DNA of 64,000 nt from UBA4656 sp002405525 (GTDB lineage: Bacteria > Pseudomonadota > Gammaproteobacteria > Xanthomonadales > Ahniellaceae): NCBI GenBank assembly GCA_036723735.1, contig DAIMGT010000007.1, positions 1 to 64,000 on the forward strand. The letters are read 5' to 3'. The number at the start of each line of letters is the position of its first letter. Positions within the stretch are counted from its first letter, which is position 1. Under the pieces are notes generated by a model that was not told the origin of the DNA, did no database searches, and saw nothing but the letters and a program-made list of their open reading frames with translations. Position numbers and translations under genes: made by a program. Shown one piece after another: positions 44,033 through 51,865 of this stretch.

Positions 44033-44482
44033 ATGCGCAGAGCGCCGAAGGGAGTGACGCTGGTGGAGTTGCTGGTGGTCATCGCGGTGATCGGGATCCT
44101 GGCGATGATCGCCTACCCGTCCTACGAGGAGTACGTGCGACGCGCGAACCGCAGCGAGGCGAAGACGCTGCTGTTGCAGATCAGCGCCGAGCAGGAGAAG
44201 TTCTTCAGCACCTTCAACCGGTACAGCGGGAACATCGCGGGCGCGCGCACCGGCAATCCGGCGACCAGTGGGCTGGCGATGGCGGACACCACCAGCGAGA
44301 ACCCGGGTGACACCGCTTTCTACACCATTGCGGTGGTGCTCAATGCGGGCAATCTTGCCTACACGCTCACTGCCACCCCCCAGGGCGCTCAGCAATCGGT
44401 CGATGTGTGCGGAGCCCTCACGCTGACCAACGCCGGCGTCACGGATGCCCTCGGGCCCACCGCGCCCGACAACTGCTGGTGA
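44033..44482 (+). CDS. pilE: type IV pilin PilE-like
   Basis: A 149-aa pilin. The ATG at 44033 is chosen since GGAG stands 7 bases upstream and it gives a 7-residue leader, MRRAPKG, before VTLVELLVVIAVIGILAMIA; an earlier ATG at 43985 overlaps the pilY1 stop. Mature residue 1 would be Val instead of the usual Phe or Met; Glu5 is present. ANRSEAKTLLLQISAEQEKF and the C-terminal Cys pair (VDVCGAL, DNCW) match PilE minor pilins of Xanthomonadales. It ends the operon, followed by a strong terminator and the island's attachment site. Confidence 0.9.
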   Translation: MRRAPKGVTLVELLVVIAVIGILAMIAYPSYEEYVRRANRSEAKTLLLQISAEQEKFFSTFNRYSGNIAGARTGNPATSGLAMADTTSENPGDTAFYTIAVVLNAGNLAYTLTATPQGAQQSVDVCGALTLTNAGVTDALGPTAPDNCW

Positions 44483-44520
44483 GGGCGGCCGCCGCGTCCG
44501 GTACGCAGCACGCTTCCAGA

Positions 44521-44554
44521 AACGAAAAGCCCGCCAATCGGCGGGCTTTTCGTT
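44521..44554. terminator. bidirectional terminator between pilE and the tRNA-Asn attachment site
   Basis: A perfect 15-bp stem (44521-44535 with 44540-44554, loop AATC) with AAAAGCCCGCC on one side and GGCGGGCTTTT on the other, so it can stop transcripts from both directions. It lies 3 bases from the attachment repeat. Before integration it would have stood 3 bases beyond the CCA of tRNA-Asn and served both genes. Confidence 0.85.
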
Positions 44555-44557
44555 TTC

Positions 44558-44602
44558 TGGCTCCCGAGGACGGACTCGAACCGCCGACCCGGTGATTAAC
44601 AG
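44558..44602 (-). repeat. attL: partial copy of tRNA-Asn 3' half
   Basis: 45 bases identical to 52742-52786, covering the tRNA from the anticodon loop to the CCA. The 5' half of the tRNA is absent here, so this is not a working tRNA gene. It marks the left end of the integrated element. Confidence 0.93.
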
Positions 44603-44721
44603 GCAGTCGGGTGGGCTGTTCTTGGCCGTTTTGGGACGATAAATCAGCGGCTTAGCGTCCCCCATCATCCCCTGTCGTCCGGTATAGTCCCGCACAAACG
44701 GGCACCGAACGGAACAGGATC

Positions 44722-46143
44722 ATGGCCGCGAAGCCGCGCGAGGACGATTCTGCAGCGGGCCGCCAAGGTGCGGCGGGTGCGCCGCCCGTTCGCCGCCGCG
44801 GGGCTCTCACCGACCGCGAGCTGCGCGCGCTAAAGCCCGGTCCCTGGCTCACCGATCCGGCGCCCCGCGGTGCCGGCGTCCTGCAGGCCCGGCGCACGGG
44901 CGGCGCGGTCCGGTTCTACTACCGCTACACGACCGACGCCGGCACCCGCGAGCGGGTCGCGCTCGGGCTCTACGATCCCGACGGCATCGCCGGGCTTACC
45001 CTGGCGCAAGCCCGCGCCCTGGCGGGCGAGCGCTCGCGCCAGTATCAGGCCGGCGACCGTCACCTGCGCGAGGCCGCGACCCGCGAACGCGAGGCGCGCG
45101 CCCGCGAGGAACAGGCCCGACGCGAAGCCGAACAGCGCGCCCGTGACGCCGCGGCGCTGCGCGAAGCGGCGACGCTCGGCGCGCTGTGCGACGCCTATGC
45201 GGACTACCTGCAGGCCGCCGGCAAGTCGTCGCACGGCGCCGCCCGCGGCACCCTGCGCCGTTGGGTGCGCGATCGCTGGCCGGCGCTGTGGGCGGCGCCC
45301 GCGGCCGACGTGACGCCGCCGCAAGTCGTGGACGTGCTGCTGCCGCTGGTCGAGGCGCGCAAGGCGCGCACGGCGAACATGGTGCGCGGCTACCTGCGCG
45401 CCGCCTACGCGCTCGCCGTGTCGGCCCGCCTGCGCGCGGACGCGCCGGCTTCGCTGCGGCGCCTGGGGCTGGAATCGAACCCGGTGCGCGACGTGCTGCC
45501 GGTGGCCGGTGGCAATCGCGCGCGCGATCGTGCGTTGACCATCGCGGAGCTTCGCGCCTACTGGCGCGCGCTTGGCGACTGCCCGCCGCGCGTGACGGCC
45601 GCGCTGCGGCTGCACCTGCTGACCGGCGCGCAGCGCTGGCAACAGCTCGCGCGCGCCACCGTGGCCGACCTGGACACCGACGCGAAGGCCGTGCGCCTGC
45701 GCGATCCGAAGGGCCGCCGCGCCGTGGCGCGCGATCATTGGGTGCCGCTGCTGCCGGACGCCGAGGCCGCGATCGCCGCCATGCGCGGGCCGGCGCCTGC
45801 GGGGCCGTACCTGCTCACCTTCACCGGCGGCGAGTCGGGCGCGGATGATTCCCGCGCGCGCCGCGAAGTGTCCGCCATCGCCGCCGCGCTGGTCGCCCGC
45901 GGTGACGTCGCCGCACCGTTCACGCTCGGCGACCTGCGCCGCACCGTCGAGACGCGGCTCGCCGAGGCGCGCGTGCCGGCCGACGTGCGCGCGCACCTGC
46001 AGTCGCACGGGCTCGGCGGCGTGCAGGCCCGGCACTACGACCGCTACGACCGCGCGCCCGAGGTCCGGGCCGCGCTGGAAACCCTGCACCGCATCCTCAC
46101 CGGCACCGGCGCCACCGTGCGGCCGTTCCGGCGGAGGGCATGA
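44722..46143 (+). CDS. tyrosine recombinase (integrase) of the tRNA-Asn element
   Basis: A 473-aa integrase next to attL. The N-terminal DUF4102-like arm-binding domain (about 25-110, RALKPGPWLTDPAPRGAGVL, RVALGLYDPDGIAGLTLAQA) is followed by a charged coiled linker (115-150), a core-binding domain and the catalytic domain (about 265-460). Catalytic residues: Arg in LLTGAQRWQQLARATV, Arg in GDLRRTVETRLA, His in LQSHGLGG and the Tyr nucleophile in ARHYDRYD. The first His of the H-x-x-R box is replaced (FTLGDLRRT). It should recombine the 45-bp tRNA-Asn sites. A TATAGT box stands at 44683-44688. Confidence 0.93.
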   Translation: MAAKPREDDSAAGRQGAAGAPPVRRRGALTDRELRALKPGPWLTDPAPRGAGVLQARRTGGAVRFYYRYTTDAGTRERVALGLYDPDGIAGLTLAQARALAGERSRQYQAGDRHLREAATREREARAREEQARREAEQRARDAAALREAATLGALCDAYADYLQAAGKSSHGAARGTLRRWVRDRWPALWAAPAADVTPPQVVDVLLPLVEARKARTANMVRGYLRAAYALAVSARLRADAPASLRRLGLESNPVRDVLPVAGGNRARDRALTIAELRAYWRALGDCPPRVTAALRLHLLTGAQRWQQLARATVADLDTDAKAVRLRDPKGRRAVARDHWVPLLPDAEAAIAAMRGPAPAGPYLLTFTGGESGADDSRARREVSAIAAALVARGDVAAPFTLGDLRRTVETRLAEARVPADVRAHLQSHGLGGVQARHYDRYDRAPEVRAALETLHRILTGTGATVRPFRRRA

Positions 46144-46235
46144 CCGCGCCGGCGGCTTCCGGCAGCAAGCGGCGCGGCGACGTGGTACGAGCACGCCGCC
46201 GCGCCTGACCATCCCGAACCCCAAGGAGATTCGAC

Positions 46236-46541
46236 ATGGCTGCTCACGATGATACCGACCGCCTCACTCGCGAGGCCCGAGCGATCGAAGCCGAGTGCGC
46301 GCACCTGGGCGCGACCGTCGGCGCGCTCGAGTTCCACGACCATCCGCGCGACCGCCTCGCGGTGCGCCTGGCGCAGGCCGATGCGCTGCTCGCCGGCACG
46401 CTGGGCGAGCCGGGCGAGGGCTGGCGGCGCCTCGCGCCTGCGGTGCAGGAGTCGCACCTATGGGCCGCGTGGGATCTGATTCGTGCGGCACGGGGCGATC
46501 TGGCATGCCTGGACGCGGAGCGCCGCGGCAGGGTGGCATGA
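46236..46541 (+). CDS. small helical protein of the element, unknown function
   Basis: A 101-aa acidic, mainly helical protein (DRLTREARAIEAECAHLGAT, WRRLAPAVQESHLWAAWDLI). The ATG at 46236 follows AAGGAG at good spacing, and its stop overlaps the ATG of the next gene (ATGA), so it is surely translated. I recognise no family. It stands between the integrase and the AlpA-like gene, where satellites and prophages often carry small regulators. Confidence 0.65.
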   Translation: MAAHDDTDRLTREARAIEAECAHLGATVGALEFHDHPRDRLAVRLAQADALLAGTLGEPGEGWRRLAPAVQESHLWAAWDLIRAARGDLACLDAERRGRVA

Positions 46542-47029
46542 GCCGCAAGTCGGCCCCCACGAAGCGGGCGCCCAAGGGGCGCCCGCAGTCCGCTGGCGCG
46601 CTGCGAATCGTGAACCCGCCCGATCCGGCCGCGCGGCGCGAAGTCGCCGCGCGGCAGCGCGCATTCCTGGCGGAAGTCGCGGACCGGATCGAGCGAGGCG
46701 AACCGCTGGACGACACGGCTCGCCTGTTCGCCGTCGCCGCGATCCGCGGTTTCGCTGCGCGAATCGTCGGCGAGGTGCGCCGGCGCCGTGGGCGGCCGCC
46801 GACGTTCGATCCTGGCACGGTCGCGCTTGAGGTCGCCGCGGCCGTTTTTCTGCAGCGCATGCCCAAGACGCGCGCGATCGGCGACGCGGCCTTGCGCTAC
46901 GGCGTCAGTGAGGAGGCGATCTCGAAAGGCATCCGCGGGCAGTATGCCGCCGCGGTCGCGCTGGTGAAGCCCAGCGCGCCGGCGGGCCTGACCGGTGGGC
47001 GCACGAAGCGGAAAAAATCGGCGGATTAA
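46538..47029 (+). CDS. basic protein with predicted helix-turn-helix, element gene
   Basis: A 163-aa basic protein. The N-terminus (SRKSAPTKRAPKGRPQ) and C-terminus (GGRTKRKKSAD) are Lys/Arg-rich. The middle has RGRPPTFDPGTVALEVAAAV, then KTRAIGDAALRYGVSEEAISKG, which fits a helix-turn-helix (about 115-140). It probably binds DNA, perhaps as a regulator of the downstream genes. The ATG at 46538 overlaps the preceding stop. The family is not recognised. Confidence 0.65.
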   Translation: MSRKSAPTKRAPKGRPQSAGALRIVNPPDPAARREVAARQRAFLAEVADRIERGEPLDDTARLFAVAAIRGFAARIVGEVRRRRGRPPTFDPGTVALEVAAAVFLQRMPKTRAIGDAALRYGVSEEAISKGIRGQYAAAVALVKPSAPAGLTGGRTKRKKSAD

Positions 47030-47112
47030 CTCCCTTTCGCGCGCAGGGTGCGCGCATCAACCTTCGATCCCATGGGCGCCCCCTGTAGCGCCTTGGAAAT
47101 CGGAGGATCGAC

Positions 47113-47349
47113 GTGGAGACAGTCCGCACCAACCCGGCGCCCATCGCCGCCGACCGGCCGCTGCGCCTGTTGCGCCTGCCGGAAGTCGTCAAGCGCACAG
47201 GCCGCAGCCGCTCGGCGATCTACCGCGACGCCGCGGAGGGCACGTTCCCCAAGCCGGTCCGCGCATCCGCGCGCGCTGTCGCATGGGTCGAGGGTGAAGT
47301 CGAGGCCTGGATCGCGCAGCGCATCGCTGCGTCGCGGGGCGAAGCATGA
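47113..47349 (+). CDS. AlpA-family regulator / excisionase-like protein
   Basis: A 78-aa AlpA/MerR-like DNA-binding protein: RLPEVVKRTGRSRSAIYRDA is the helix-turn-helix and GTFPKPVRASARAVAWVEGE the wing, followed by VEAWIAQRIAA. AlpA proteins of P4-like satellites activate the integrase or excision. Start GTG at 47113, with GGAGG 6 bases upstream, one of the best ribosome sites in the element. The stop overlaps the next ATG by 4 bases. An 83-base gap upstream leaves room for its own promoter. Confidence 0.85.
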   Translation: METVRTNPAPIAADRPLRLLRLPEVVKRTGRSRSAIYRDAAEGTFPKPVRASARAVAWVEGEVEAWIAQRIAASRGEA

Positions 47350-47648
47350 GCGGCCCGAAGTCGAGCGGCCCAGCGTCGGCGGCGTCGCGGATCTTTGCCG
47401 AAGTCGCCGGCCGCGCGTGGCGACCGCAGGGCGCAGGCATGACCGCGCACCGCATCGCGGGCGCCGAGCCGTCGATCGACGCCATGCGCGAAGCGATCCC
47501 CGACGGCCTGCGCGTTGCGGTGGACCTGGCCGCCGAAGCCGCCGCGTCGCCGAGCCCGGCCAACCTGGACGCGCTGCTGTCGCAGCTCTACGGGGTGCAG
47601 ATGATCGCGCTGCGCCTGCGTCGCATCGTCGGGCAGGGCGAAAGCTGA
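47346..47648 (+). CDS. small protein between AlpA and RepA-like genes, unknown function
   Basis: A 100-aa protein overlapping the alpA-like stop (ATGA) and ending directly before the GTG of the ATPase gene. The N-terminus is Ser/Pro/Ala-rich; the C-terminal half (LRVAVDLAAEAAASPSPANL, LSQLYGVQMIALRLRRIV) is helical. No motif is recognised. The tight coupling to the ATPase suggests a role in replication or its control (inference). Confidence 0.65.
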   Translation: MSGPKSSGPASAASRIFAEVAGRAWRPQGAGMTAHRIAGAEPSIDAMREAIPDGLRVAVDLAAEAAASPSPANLDALLSQLYGVQMIALRLRRIVGQGES

Positions 47649-48890
47649 GTGTCCGCGACGGTAGACAACGGGGGCGGGTGGCGGTCGATCGACCTGTCGG
47701 CGTCGCCAGCGTTCCAGCGCGTTGCGGGTGGCGAGTCGCGCCGCGAGGAAATCGAGCCGGGCTTCATTGTGGATCGCGAGGCTGGCGGGTTGCGCGTGGC
47801 GTGGCGCGAGCGTGCCAGCAATGCCGCGAGCATCGTCGCGCCGCCGCCGATCGTGCTGCGCCCCGCTGGCGAGCTGATCCAGACGCCGAAGCCGACGGAA
47901 TGGCTTGTGCAAGGCTGGATCGAGCGCGGGGCGTTCTGCATGCTGAACGGCGCGCCGGCTAGCGGAAAGAGCTTCATCGCGTTGTCGTGGGGGCTCGCGA
48001 TCGCGACCGGCTGCGGCACCTGGTTCGGCCACGCCACGCGCCGCGGGCCGGTGATCTACCTGTGCGGCGAAGGCCATCGCGGCGTGGCTCGCCGCATGCG
48101 CGGCTGGTCGGACTACCACGGCATCGCGCTCGATCATGCGCCGCTGTTCGTGTCGGACCGCGCCTTCCCGCTCGATCAAGCCGTCGATGCGCATGCGGCC
48201 GGCGAGGTGATCCAAGCCGCGGCGGATCAATGCAGCATGGCGCCCGAGCTGATCGTGGTCGACACCACGGCGCGACACTTCGGCGGCGACGAGAACAGCG
48301 CGCAGGAAGCCGGCGCCCTGATCGCACACGCTGCCGAGATGGGCGCGCGCTGGGGCGCGTGCGTGCTGCTGGTCCACCATTCGGGCCACGCCGCCACGAA
48401 TCGCGCACGCGGATCGTCGGCGTTCCGTGCGGCCTGCGACACCGAGATGCTCGCCGAGCGCGCCAACAAGGATGCGCCCATCTGGTTGAAGGCTCCGAAG
48501 TGTAAGGATCACGACGAACCCGAGCCGATGGCGTTCGAGCTGGTCGGCTATGCGCTGCCCTGGCTGCGCGAGGACGGCACACCCGACACGACGGCGATCC
48601 TGCGTCCGCATGCCGGCGGCGTGCCCGCTCCGTCCGAATCTTCCGCACCGAAGCCGGCGGCCGGGAAGAATCAGCATCGGGCGCTCGAAGTGCTCCGCGC
48701 GATGCAGGACCAGCAGCGGCGCACGCTCGAAGCGGCAGGCTATGACGGCGCGCAGGCGCGAGTGCTGACCGCCGAGTGGCGCAACCGTTGCGCGCTGGAT
48801 CGGAACCGCTGGGGCGAGACCGTCAAGGGGCTGCAGGACCGCGGCGCCATCGAGATCGACGGCCCGCATGTGCGCCTGGTGGAACCGTGA
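47649..48890 (+). CDS. RepA-type hexameric helicase/ATPase (AAA_25)
   Basis: A 413-aa RecA-fold ATPase of the RSF1010-RepA/AAA_25 group. Walker A is LNGAPASGKSFIALSWGLAI (about 98-117), Walker B ELIVVDTTARHFGGDEN (about 200-216), followed by VLLVHHSGH with the conserved His and ARGSSAFRAACD. The N-terminal 85 residues and C-terminal 100 residues are less conserved; the C-terminus looks like a winged helix (YDGAQARVLTAEWRNR). It should load or unwind DNA at the element's origin. Start GTG at 47649 directly after the previous stop. A dense cluster of CGTCCGA repeats begins 4 bases after its stop. Confidence 0.85.
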   Translation: MSATVDNGGGWRSIDLSASPAFQRVAGGESRREEIEPGFIVDREAGGLRVAWRERASNAASIVAPPPIVLRPAGELIQTPKPTEWLVQGWIERGAFCMLNGAPASGKSFIALSWGLAIATGCGTWFGHATRRGPVIYLCGEGHRGVARRMRGWSDYHGIALDHAPLFVSDRAFPLDQAVDAHAAGEVIQAAADQCSMAPELIVVDTTARHFGGDENSAQEAGALIAHAAEMGARWGACVLLVHHSGHAATNRARGSSAFRAACDTEMLAERANKDAPIWLKAPKCKDHDEPEPMAFELVGYALPWLREDGTPDTTAILRPHAGGVPAPSESSAPKPAAGKNQHRALEVLRAMQDQQRRTLEAAGYDGAQARVLTAEWRNRCALDRNRWGETVKGLQDRGAIEIDGPHVRLVEP

Positions 48891-48893
48891 GGG

Positions 48894-49006
48894 CGTCCGA
48901 AATGCACCGTCCGAAACCGTCCGATTCGTCCGAAGTGGCGAGCCGTCCGAGCGTCCGAACGTCCGACCCCCCCTTTAGGGGGTCGGACGATTCGGACGTT
49001 CGGACG
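48894..49006. repeat. iteron cluster: seven direct and three inverted CGTCCGA around a hairpin (candidate replication origin)
   Basis: CGTCCGA begins at 48894, 48908, 48918, 48927, 48944, 48952 and 48960. Its complement TCGGACG begins at 48983, 48992 and 49000. Between the two sets is a perfect 12-bp stem (48960-48971 with 48978-48989) enclosing a CCTTTA-type loop. One more CGTCCGA lies at 48631. Ten copies of a heptamer in 113 bases beside a RepA-type gene match the layout of iteron origins. An ORF that could be read through it (48887-49105) has repetitive, unlikely protein sequence. Confidence 0.75.
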
Positions 49007-49097
49007 CCGGGGCGGTCGGCCGGCGCGGGTCCTTCCTGGGCTTCGACTCACGCGGGTCGAAGAGGCGCAGTTCCTGTGCAGGTAGTGGAACCTAAAG

Positions 49098-49712
49098 ATG
49101 GTTGATCCCAAGCGCCACAAGTCGCCAGCGCCTGCCGATTCCGTCGCCGATGAGGCCGGGTCCATGCCGCTAGTCCCGACTGTCAACTTCCGCGAGTTGC
49201 AGCGGGGGAAGCCCGCCACGCTCGCGACCATCCTCGGCGTGAGCCGGTCGGCTGTCTCGAAGGCGATCCGCGATGGCCGCATCGCCGGTCCTGGCACCGA
49301 CGGCATGCTCGACCTTCGCGCCGCGGTCGCCGCCTGGGCGCGCAACACCCATCCGGGCCGCATCCGCGCCCGCGCGCTGCGATCGGTGAATGATGAGCTG
49401 GCCGAGCTGCATCGCCGGGTCGAGGCCGCCGAATCGACGGTGGCCGCGCTGCGTTCTGCGCTGGCGTCCGAACGCGAGCGGGCACGTGCCGTTTCGGCCG
49501 GGCTGCAGGATGCGGCAGCATTCGCCGCCGCGCGCCTGGCCGATGCCCTGGCCGCCGGGTGCGCGCAGCTCGCGGCGCGGCACTCGCCGGATCGCCTGCG
49601 GCGGGCGGCGGAATCTGGGGCGCTGGCGTACTTGGTTGATCGCGCGGCGCGGCGCGCCGGGCTCTACGCGCTCGCGCTGCTGAACGTGGACGGCGAGGGC
49701 GGCGCGGCGTGA
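49098..49712 (+). CDS. helix-turn-helix and coiled-coil protein, possible small-terminase-like
   Basis: A 204-aa protein. Residues about 38-62 (KPATLATILGVSRSAVSKAI) are a clear helix-turn-helix, followed by RDGRIAGPGTDGMLDLRAAV, a layout seen in Nu1-type small terminase subunits and in some plasmid/phage regulators. Residues 100-150 form a coiled coil (VNDELAELHRRVEAAESTVA). It starts 92 bases after the iterons and heads the coupled run leading to the capsid gene. If it recognises packaging DNA it would be the element's packaging specificity factor; this is inference. Confidence 0.65.
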   Translation: MVDPKRHKSPAPADSVADEAGSMPLVPTVNFRELQRGKPATLATILGVSRSAVSKAIRDGRIAGPGTDGMLDLRAAVAAWARNTHPGRIRARALRSVNDELAELHRRVEAAESTVAALRSALASERERARAVSAGLQDAAAFAAARLADALAAGCAQLAARHSPDRLRRAAESGALAYLVDRAARRAGLYALALLNVDGEGGAA

Positions 49713-50176
49713 CGGACCGCGCCGCCGAGCTGCTGCGGTTCGCGGTCGAGGGCCGCGAGCACGAGGCCGTCGCGCGGTGGCTGGGTGGCGCGCTGTCGGC
49801 GCTGCTATGCGGGGAAGCCGCCGACCTGGGGGACGCGCTCGGGCTCCCTGGCGCGGCGCTGCGCGATGCCGGGCGCGCTGCCCGCAATCACTGGCGGCGG
49901 GAGGCGGCGCTGCGGGCCGGGCCGGATGCGCGGCCGTGGGCGCAGGGCGCCGCGCTCGAGGCCGCGGAGCGCGCGACGCGCGGCGCGCGCGATCGGGCGC
50001 GTCGCCTCGGGCTTCCGCCGGGCGATGCCCTCGCGGCTGCGCTCGCGCTCGCCGAGCGGTTCGGGGCGATGCCGCGCACGCGCCGGCAGCTCTACGCCGT
50101 GGTGGCCGCTGAAATCGGACCCCGCTGCGATTTCAGCGGGGCGCGGCGTAAGGTCAGCGCCGCCAACCCGGCCTGA
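49709..50176 (+). CDS. Ala/Arg-rich helical protein of the element, unknown function
   Basis: A 155-aa Ala- and Arg-rich protein that begins at GTG 49709 inside the stop of the previous gene and ends 14 bases before the capsid gene. Helical stretches include AVARWLGGALSALLCGEAAD and LALAERFGAMPRTRRQLYAV. The composition and position before the capsid gene would fit a DNA-binding, scaffold or head-completion role, but no family is recognised. Confidence 0.6.
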   Translation: MTDRAAELLRFAVEGREHEAVARWLGGALSALLCGEAADLGDALGLPGAALRDAGRAARNHWRREAALRAGPDARPWAQGAALEAAERATRGARDRARRLGLPPGDALAAALALAERFGAMPRTRRQLYAVVAAEIGPRCDFSGARRKVSAANPA

Positions 50177-50190
50177 CTCCGAGACCCGCA

Positions 50191-51273
50191 ATGACCGACC
50201 TTCGATCCCTTGCCCGCGAACGGCAAGCCCGCGCCGCCGACGAGGCGGCCGCCTGGCGCAAGCTCGCAACCGCCGACGCGCCGCGGACCAGCCTGTTCCG
50301 CGCCCTTCGCGCCGCAGCTTCGGGCGACTGGTCCGATGCCCGCGCGGAACGCGCGGCGAGCGATCGCCACGCCGAGCTGTTCGGCGTTGACGTCGCGGTG
50401 GGACCGCATCGCTTCGTCATCGATCGCGAGGAGCTCCGCGACATCTCGACCGCCACCGGCGCGGCCGGCGGATTCCTGCAGGGCTCCGCTGTGCTGGGCG
50501 CCATGCCCGCACGGCGCGGCGGTTCCGTGATCGAGCGCCTTGGCGCGCGCCGCCTGCCGGCGCCTGCAACGGGCACCGTTGCGCGTGGCATCGCGCCGGC
50601 CGCGACCTGGCTCGCCGACGAAACCGCGCAGATCGCCGTCGCCGATCCGCTGTTCGGCAGCGCGAGCATCCGCCCGCATTGGGTCGGCGCGCGCACGAAC
50701 CTGTCCCGCAACCTGCTGATGGCGCCTTCCAGCGAACCGGCCGCCGCTGATGCGCTGCTCGCCGCGGTCGAGGATGCGAGCGACGCAGCCGCGCTCGGCG
50801 GCAGCGGGGCGGCCGGGCAGCCGGCGGGCATTCCCCGGTGGGCGACTTCGATCTCGGGCGCGAGCTTCAATCGTGGCACCGCGCGCGAGCTGGAACGCCG
50901 CATCCTGGCGGCGAAGGGCGTGCGCGATCCGGCGTCGGTCGCGTTTGTGGCGCCCGCGGAAGTCGCGGAAACGCTTGGCGCCCGCGCGGTGACCGGCGGC
51001 GCCGATGCGACCGTGTGGGCTGGTGGCCTCGCGGAAGGCTCGATCAACGGCGTGCGCGCCGTCGGCACCGCGAACGCGCCCGCGAGCACGATCATCGCCG
51101 GCGATTTCTCGCTGTTCGTGATCTACGAGTTCCGGCCGATCATCGTCGAGGCTTCGCCGTTCAGCAACGCGCAGGCGTTCCGCACGGGCTCGATCGAGTT
51201 CCGCATTCTCACCGCGGTCGATTTCGTCGCGGAGCATCCGCAGGCGTTCGTCGTTGCGACGGGCGTTTCGTGA
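50191..51273 (+). CDS. HK97-fold phage major capsid protein
   Basis: A 360-aa protein matching the phage major capsid (HK97) family. After a short helical N-terminus (about 1-85, no long scaffold domain) comes the core: TGAAGGFLQGSAVLGAMPAR, ATWLADETAQIAVADPLFGS (N-arm/E-loop region), RTNLSRNLLMAPSSEPAAAD, AALGGSGAAGQPAGIPRWAT (the conserved Gly-Ser-Gly before QP-x-GI) and IIAGDFSLFVIYEFRPIIVE near the C-terminus. The phrases G-SGAAGQPAGI and SRNLL are strong family marks. No protease gene lies before it, in contrast to phage operons. It may form the satellite's own capsid. Encapsulin is less likely given the phage-type signatures and the mobile context. Confidence 0.88.
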   Translation: MTDLRSLARERQARAADEAAAWRKLATADAPRTSLFRALRAAASGDWSDARAERAASDRHAELFGVDVAVGPHRFVIDREELRDISTATGAAGGFLQGSAVLGAMPARRGGSVIERLGARRLPAPATGTVARGIAPAATWLADETAQIAVADPLFGSASIRPHWVGARTNLSRNLLMAPSSEPAAADALLAAVEDASDAAALGGSGAAGQPAGIPRWATSISGASFNRGTARELERRILAAKGVRDPASVAFVAPAEVAETLGARAVTGGADATVWAGGLAEGSINGVRAVGTANAPASTIIAGDFSLFVIYEFRPIIVEASPFSNAQAFRTGSIEFRILTAVDFVAEHPQAFVVATGVS

Positions 51274-51638
51274 TGCAGCCAGAACCCGAAACGGTCGCGA
51301 TCCGAGCCCGGCGCGCGCTGCGCGCCGAAGGCCGGCACGTCGCGCCTGGCGAGCTGGCGCGCCTGCCATTGGGCGCGGCGCTCGCGGGGCTCGCATGCGG
51401 GCAGCTCGAGATCGTTGGCCCCGATTCGCAGCGCGTGCGCGTCGAACCGTCGGCGACTTGGACCGCTCCGCGCGTCGCCGCGGTTGCACCGGCGCCCGCT
51501 GGGTGGATGCTCACGGGCGGCGACGCGCGGAGCGTGCCCGCCTCCCTTAGCGCAAGCGGCGCGCGTGGCTATCGCGCCGCGCGTCCGACCCGGACAGCGG
51601 TCGCGATCTTCGCGGCTGACGGCGAGGGCTGGCCGTGA
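51273..51638 (+). CDS. small protein after the capsid gene, unknown function
   Basis: A 121-aa product whose ATG overlaps the capsid stop (TGATG at 51271-51275). The sequence (VAIRARRALRAEGRHVAPGE, LPLGAALAGLACGQLEIVGP) gives a small alpha/beta domain, then a Trp/Pro linker and a basic tail. In phage operons this position holds head-tail connector or decoration proteins. The same LARLPLGAALAGL helix type recurs in the next gene (ARELVAAGRARPA), so both could be related small head proteins. No family is recognised. Confidence 0.6.
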   Translation: MQPEPETVAIRARRALRAEGRHVAPGELARLPLGAALAGLACGQLEIVGPDSQRVRVEPSATWTAPRVAAVAPAPAGWMLTGGDARSVPASLSASGARGYRAARPTRTAVAIFAADGEGWP

Positions 51639-51865
51639 GCGGCGCGGTTGTCACGTTCCGACCGCGCGGCGCCGGCGAGGACGCCGCGCTGCGCGATTCG
51701 CTGCGTCGCGCGCATCGCCTGGGGCGAGTCGTGCTCCGCCTACTGGCACCGGCGACGATCGACGGCCGCGCGTTCGCCGCGGGTGCCGTGATCGACGCCG
51801 ACGCCGATCGCGCGCGCGAGCTGGTCGCCGCCGGTCGCGCTCGGCCCGCGGGTGGCGTGCGATGA
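51635..51865 (+). CDS. very small protein of the element, unknown function
   Basis: A 76-aa product starting at GTG inside the preceding stop and ending within the ATGA that begins the next ORF. It reads VVLRLLAPATIDGRAFAAGA then VIDADADRARELVAAGRARP, a short beta-hairpin and helix as in many small phage head or tail-assembly proteins. The function is unknown. Coupling on both sides argues that it is translated. Confidence 0.55.
   Translation: MSGAVVTFRPRGAGEDAALRDSLRRAHRLGRVVLRLLAPATIDGRAFAAGAVIDADADRARELVAAGRARPAGGVR

Noticed and set aside
44558..44602. Second tRNA-Asn gene
   Set aside because: Only the 3' part from the anticodon loop to CCA is present; the 5' half is replaced by element DNA, so it is an attachment site.
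48894..49006. CRISPR array
   Set aside because: The repeats are only 7 bases, closely and irregularly spaced and in both orientations, with no spacers and no cas genes.
48887..49105. 72-codon ORF overlapping the RepA stop and the next ATG
   Set aside because: Its sequence is produced by the CGTCCGA repeats (Ser/Asp/Arg/Pro repeats) and a hairpin, and fits a DNA element better than a protein, despite the overlapping start and stop.
50191..51273. Encapsulin nanocompartment shell protein
   Set aside because: The HK97 fold is shared, but the phage-capsid signatures, the mobile element around it and the lack of a cargo gene favour a phage-type capsid.
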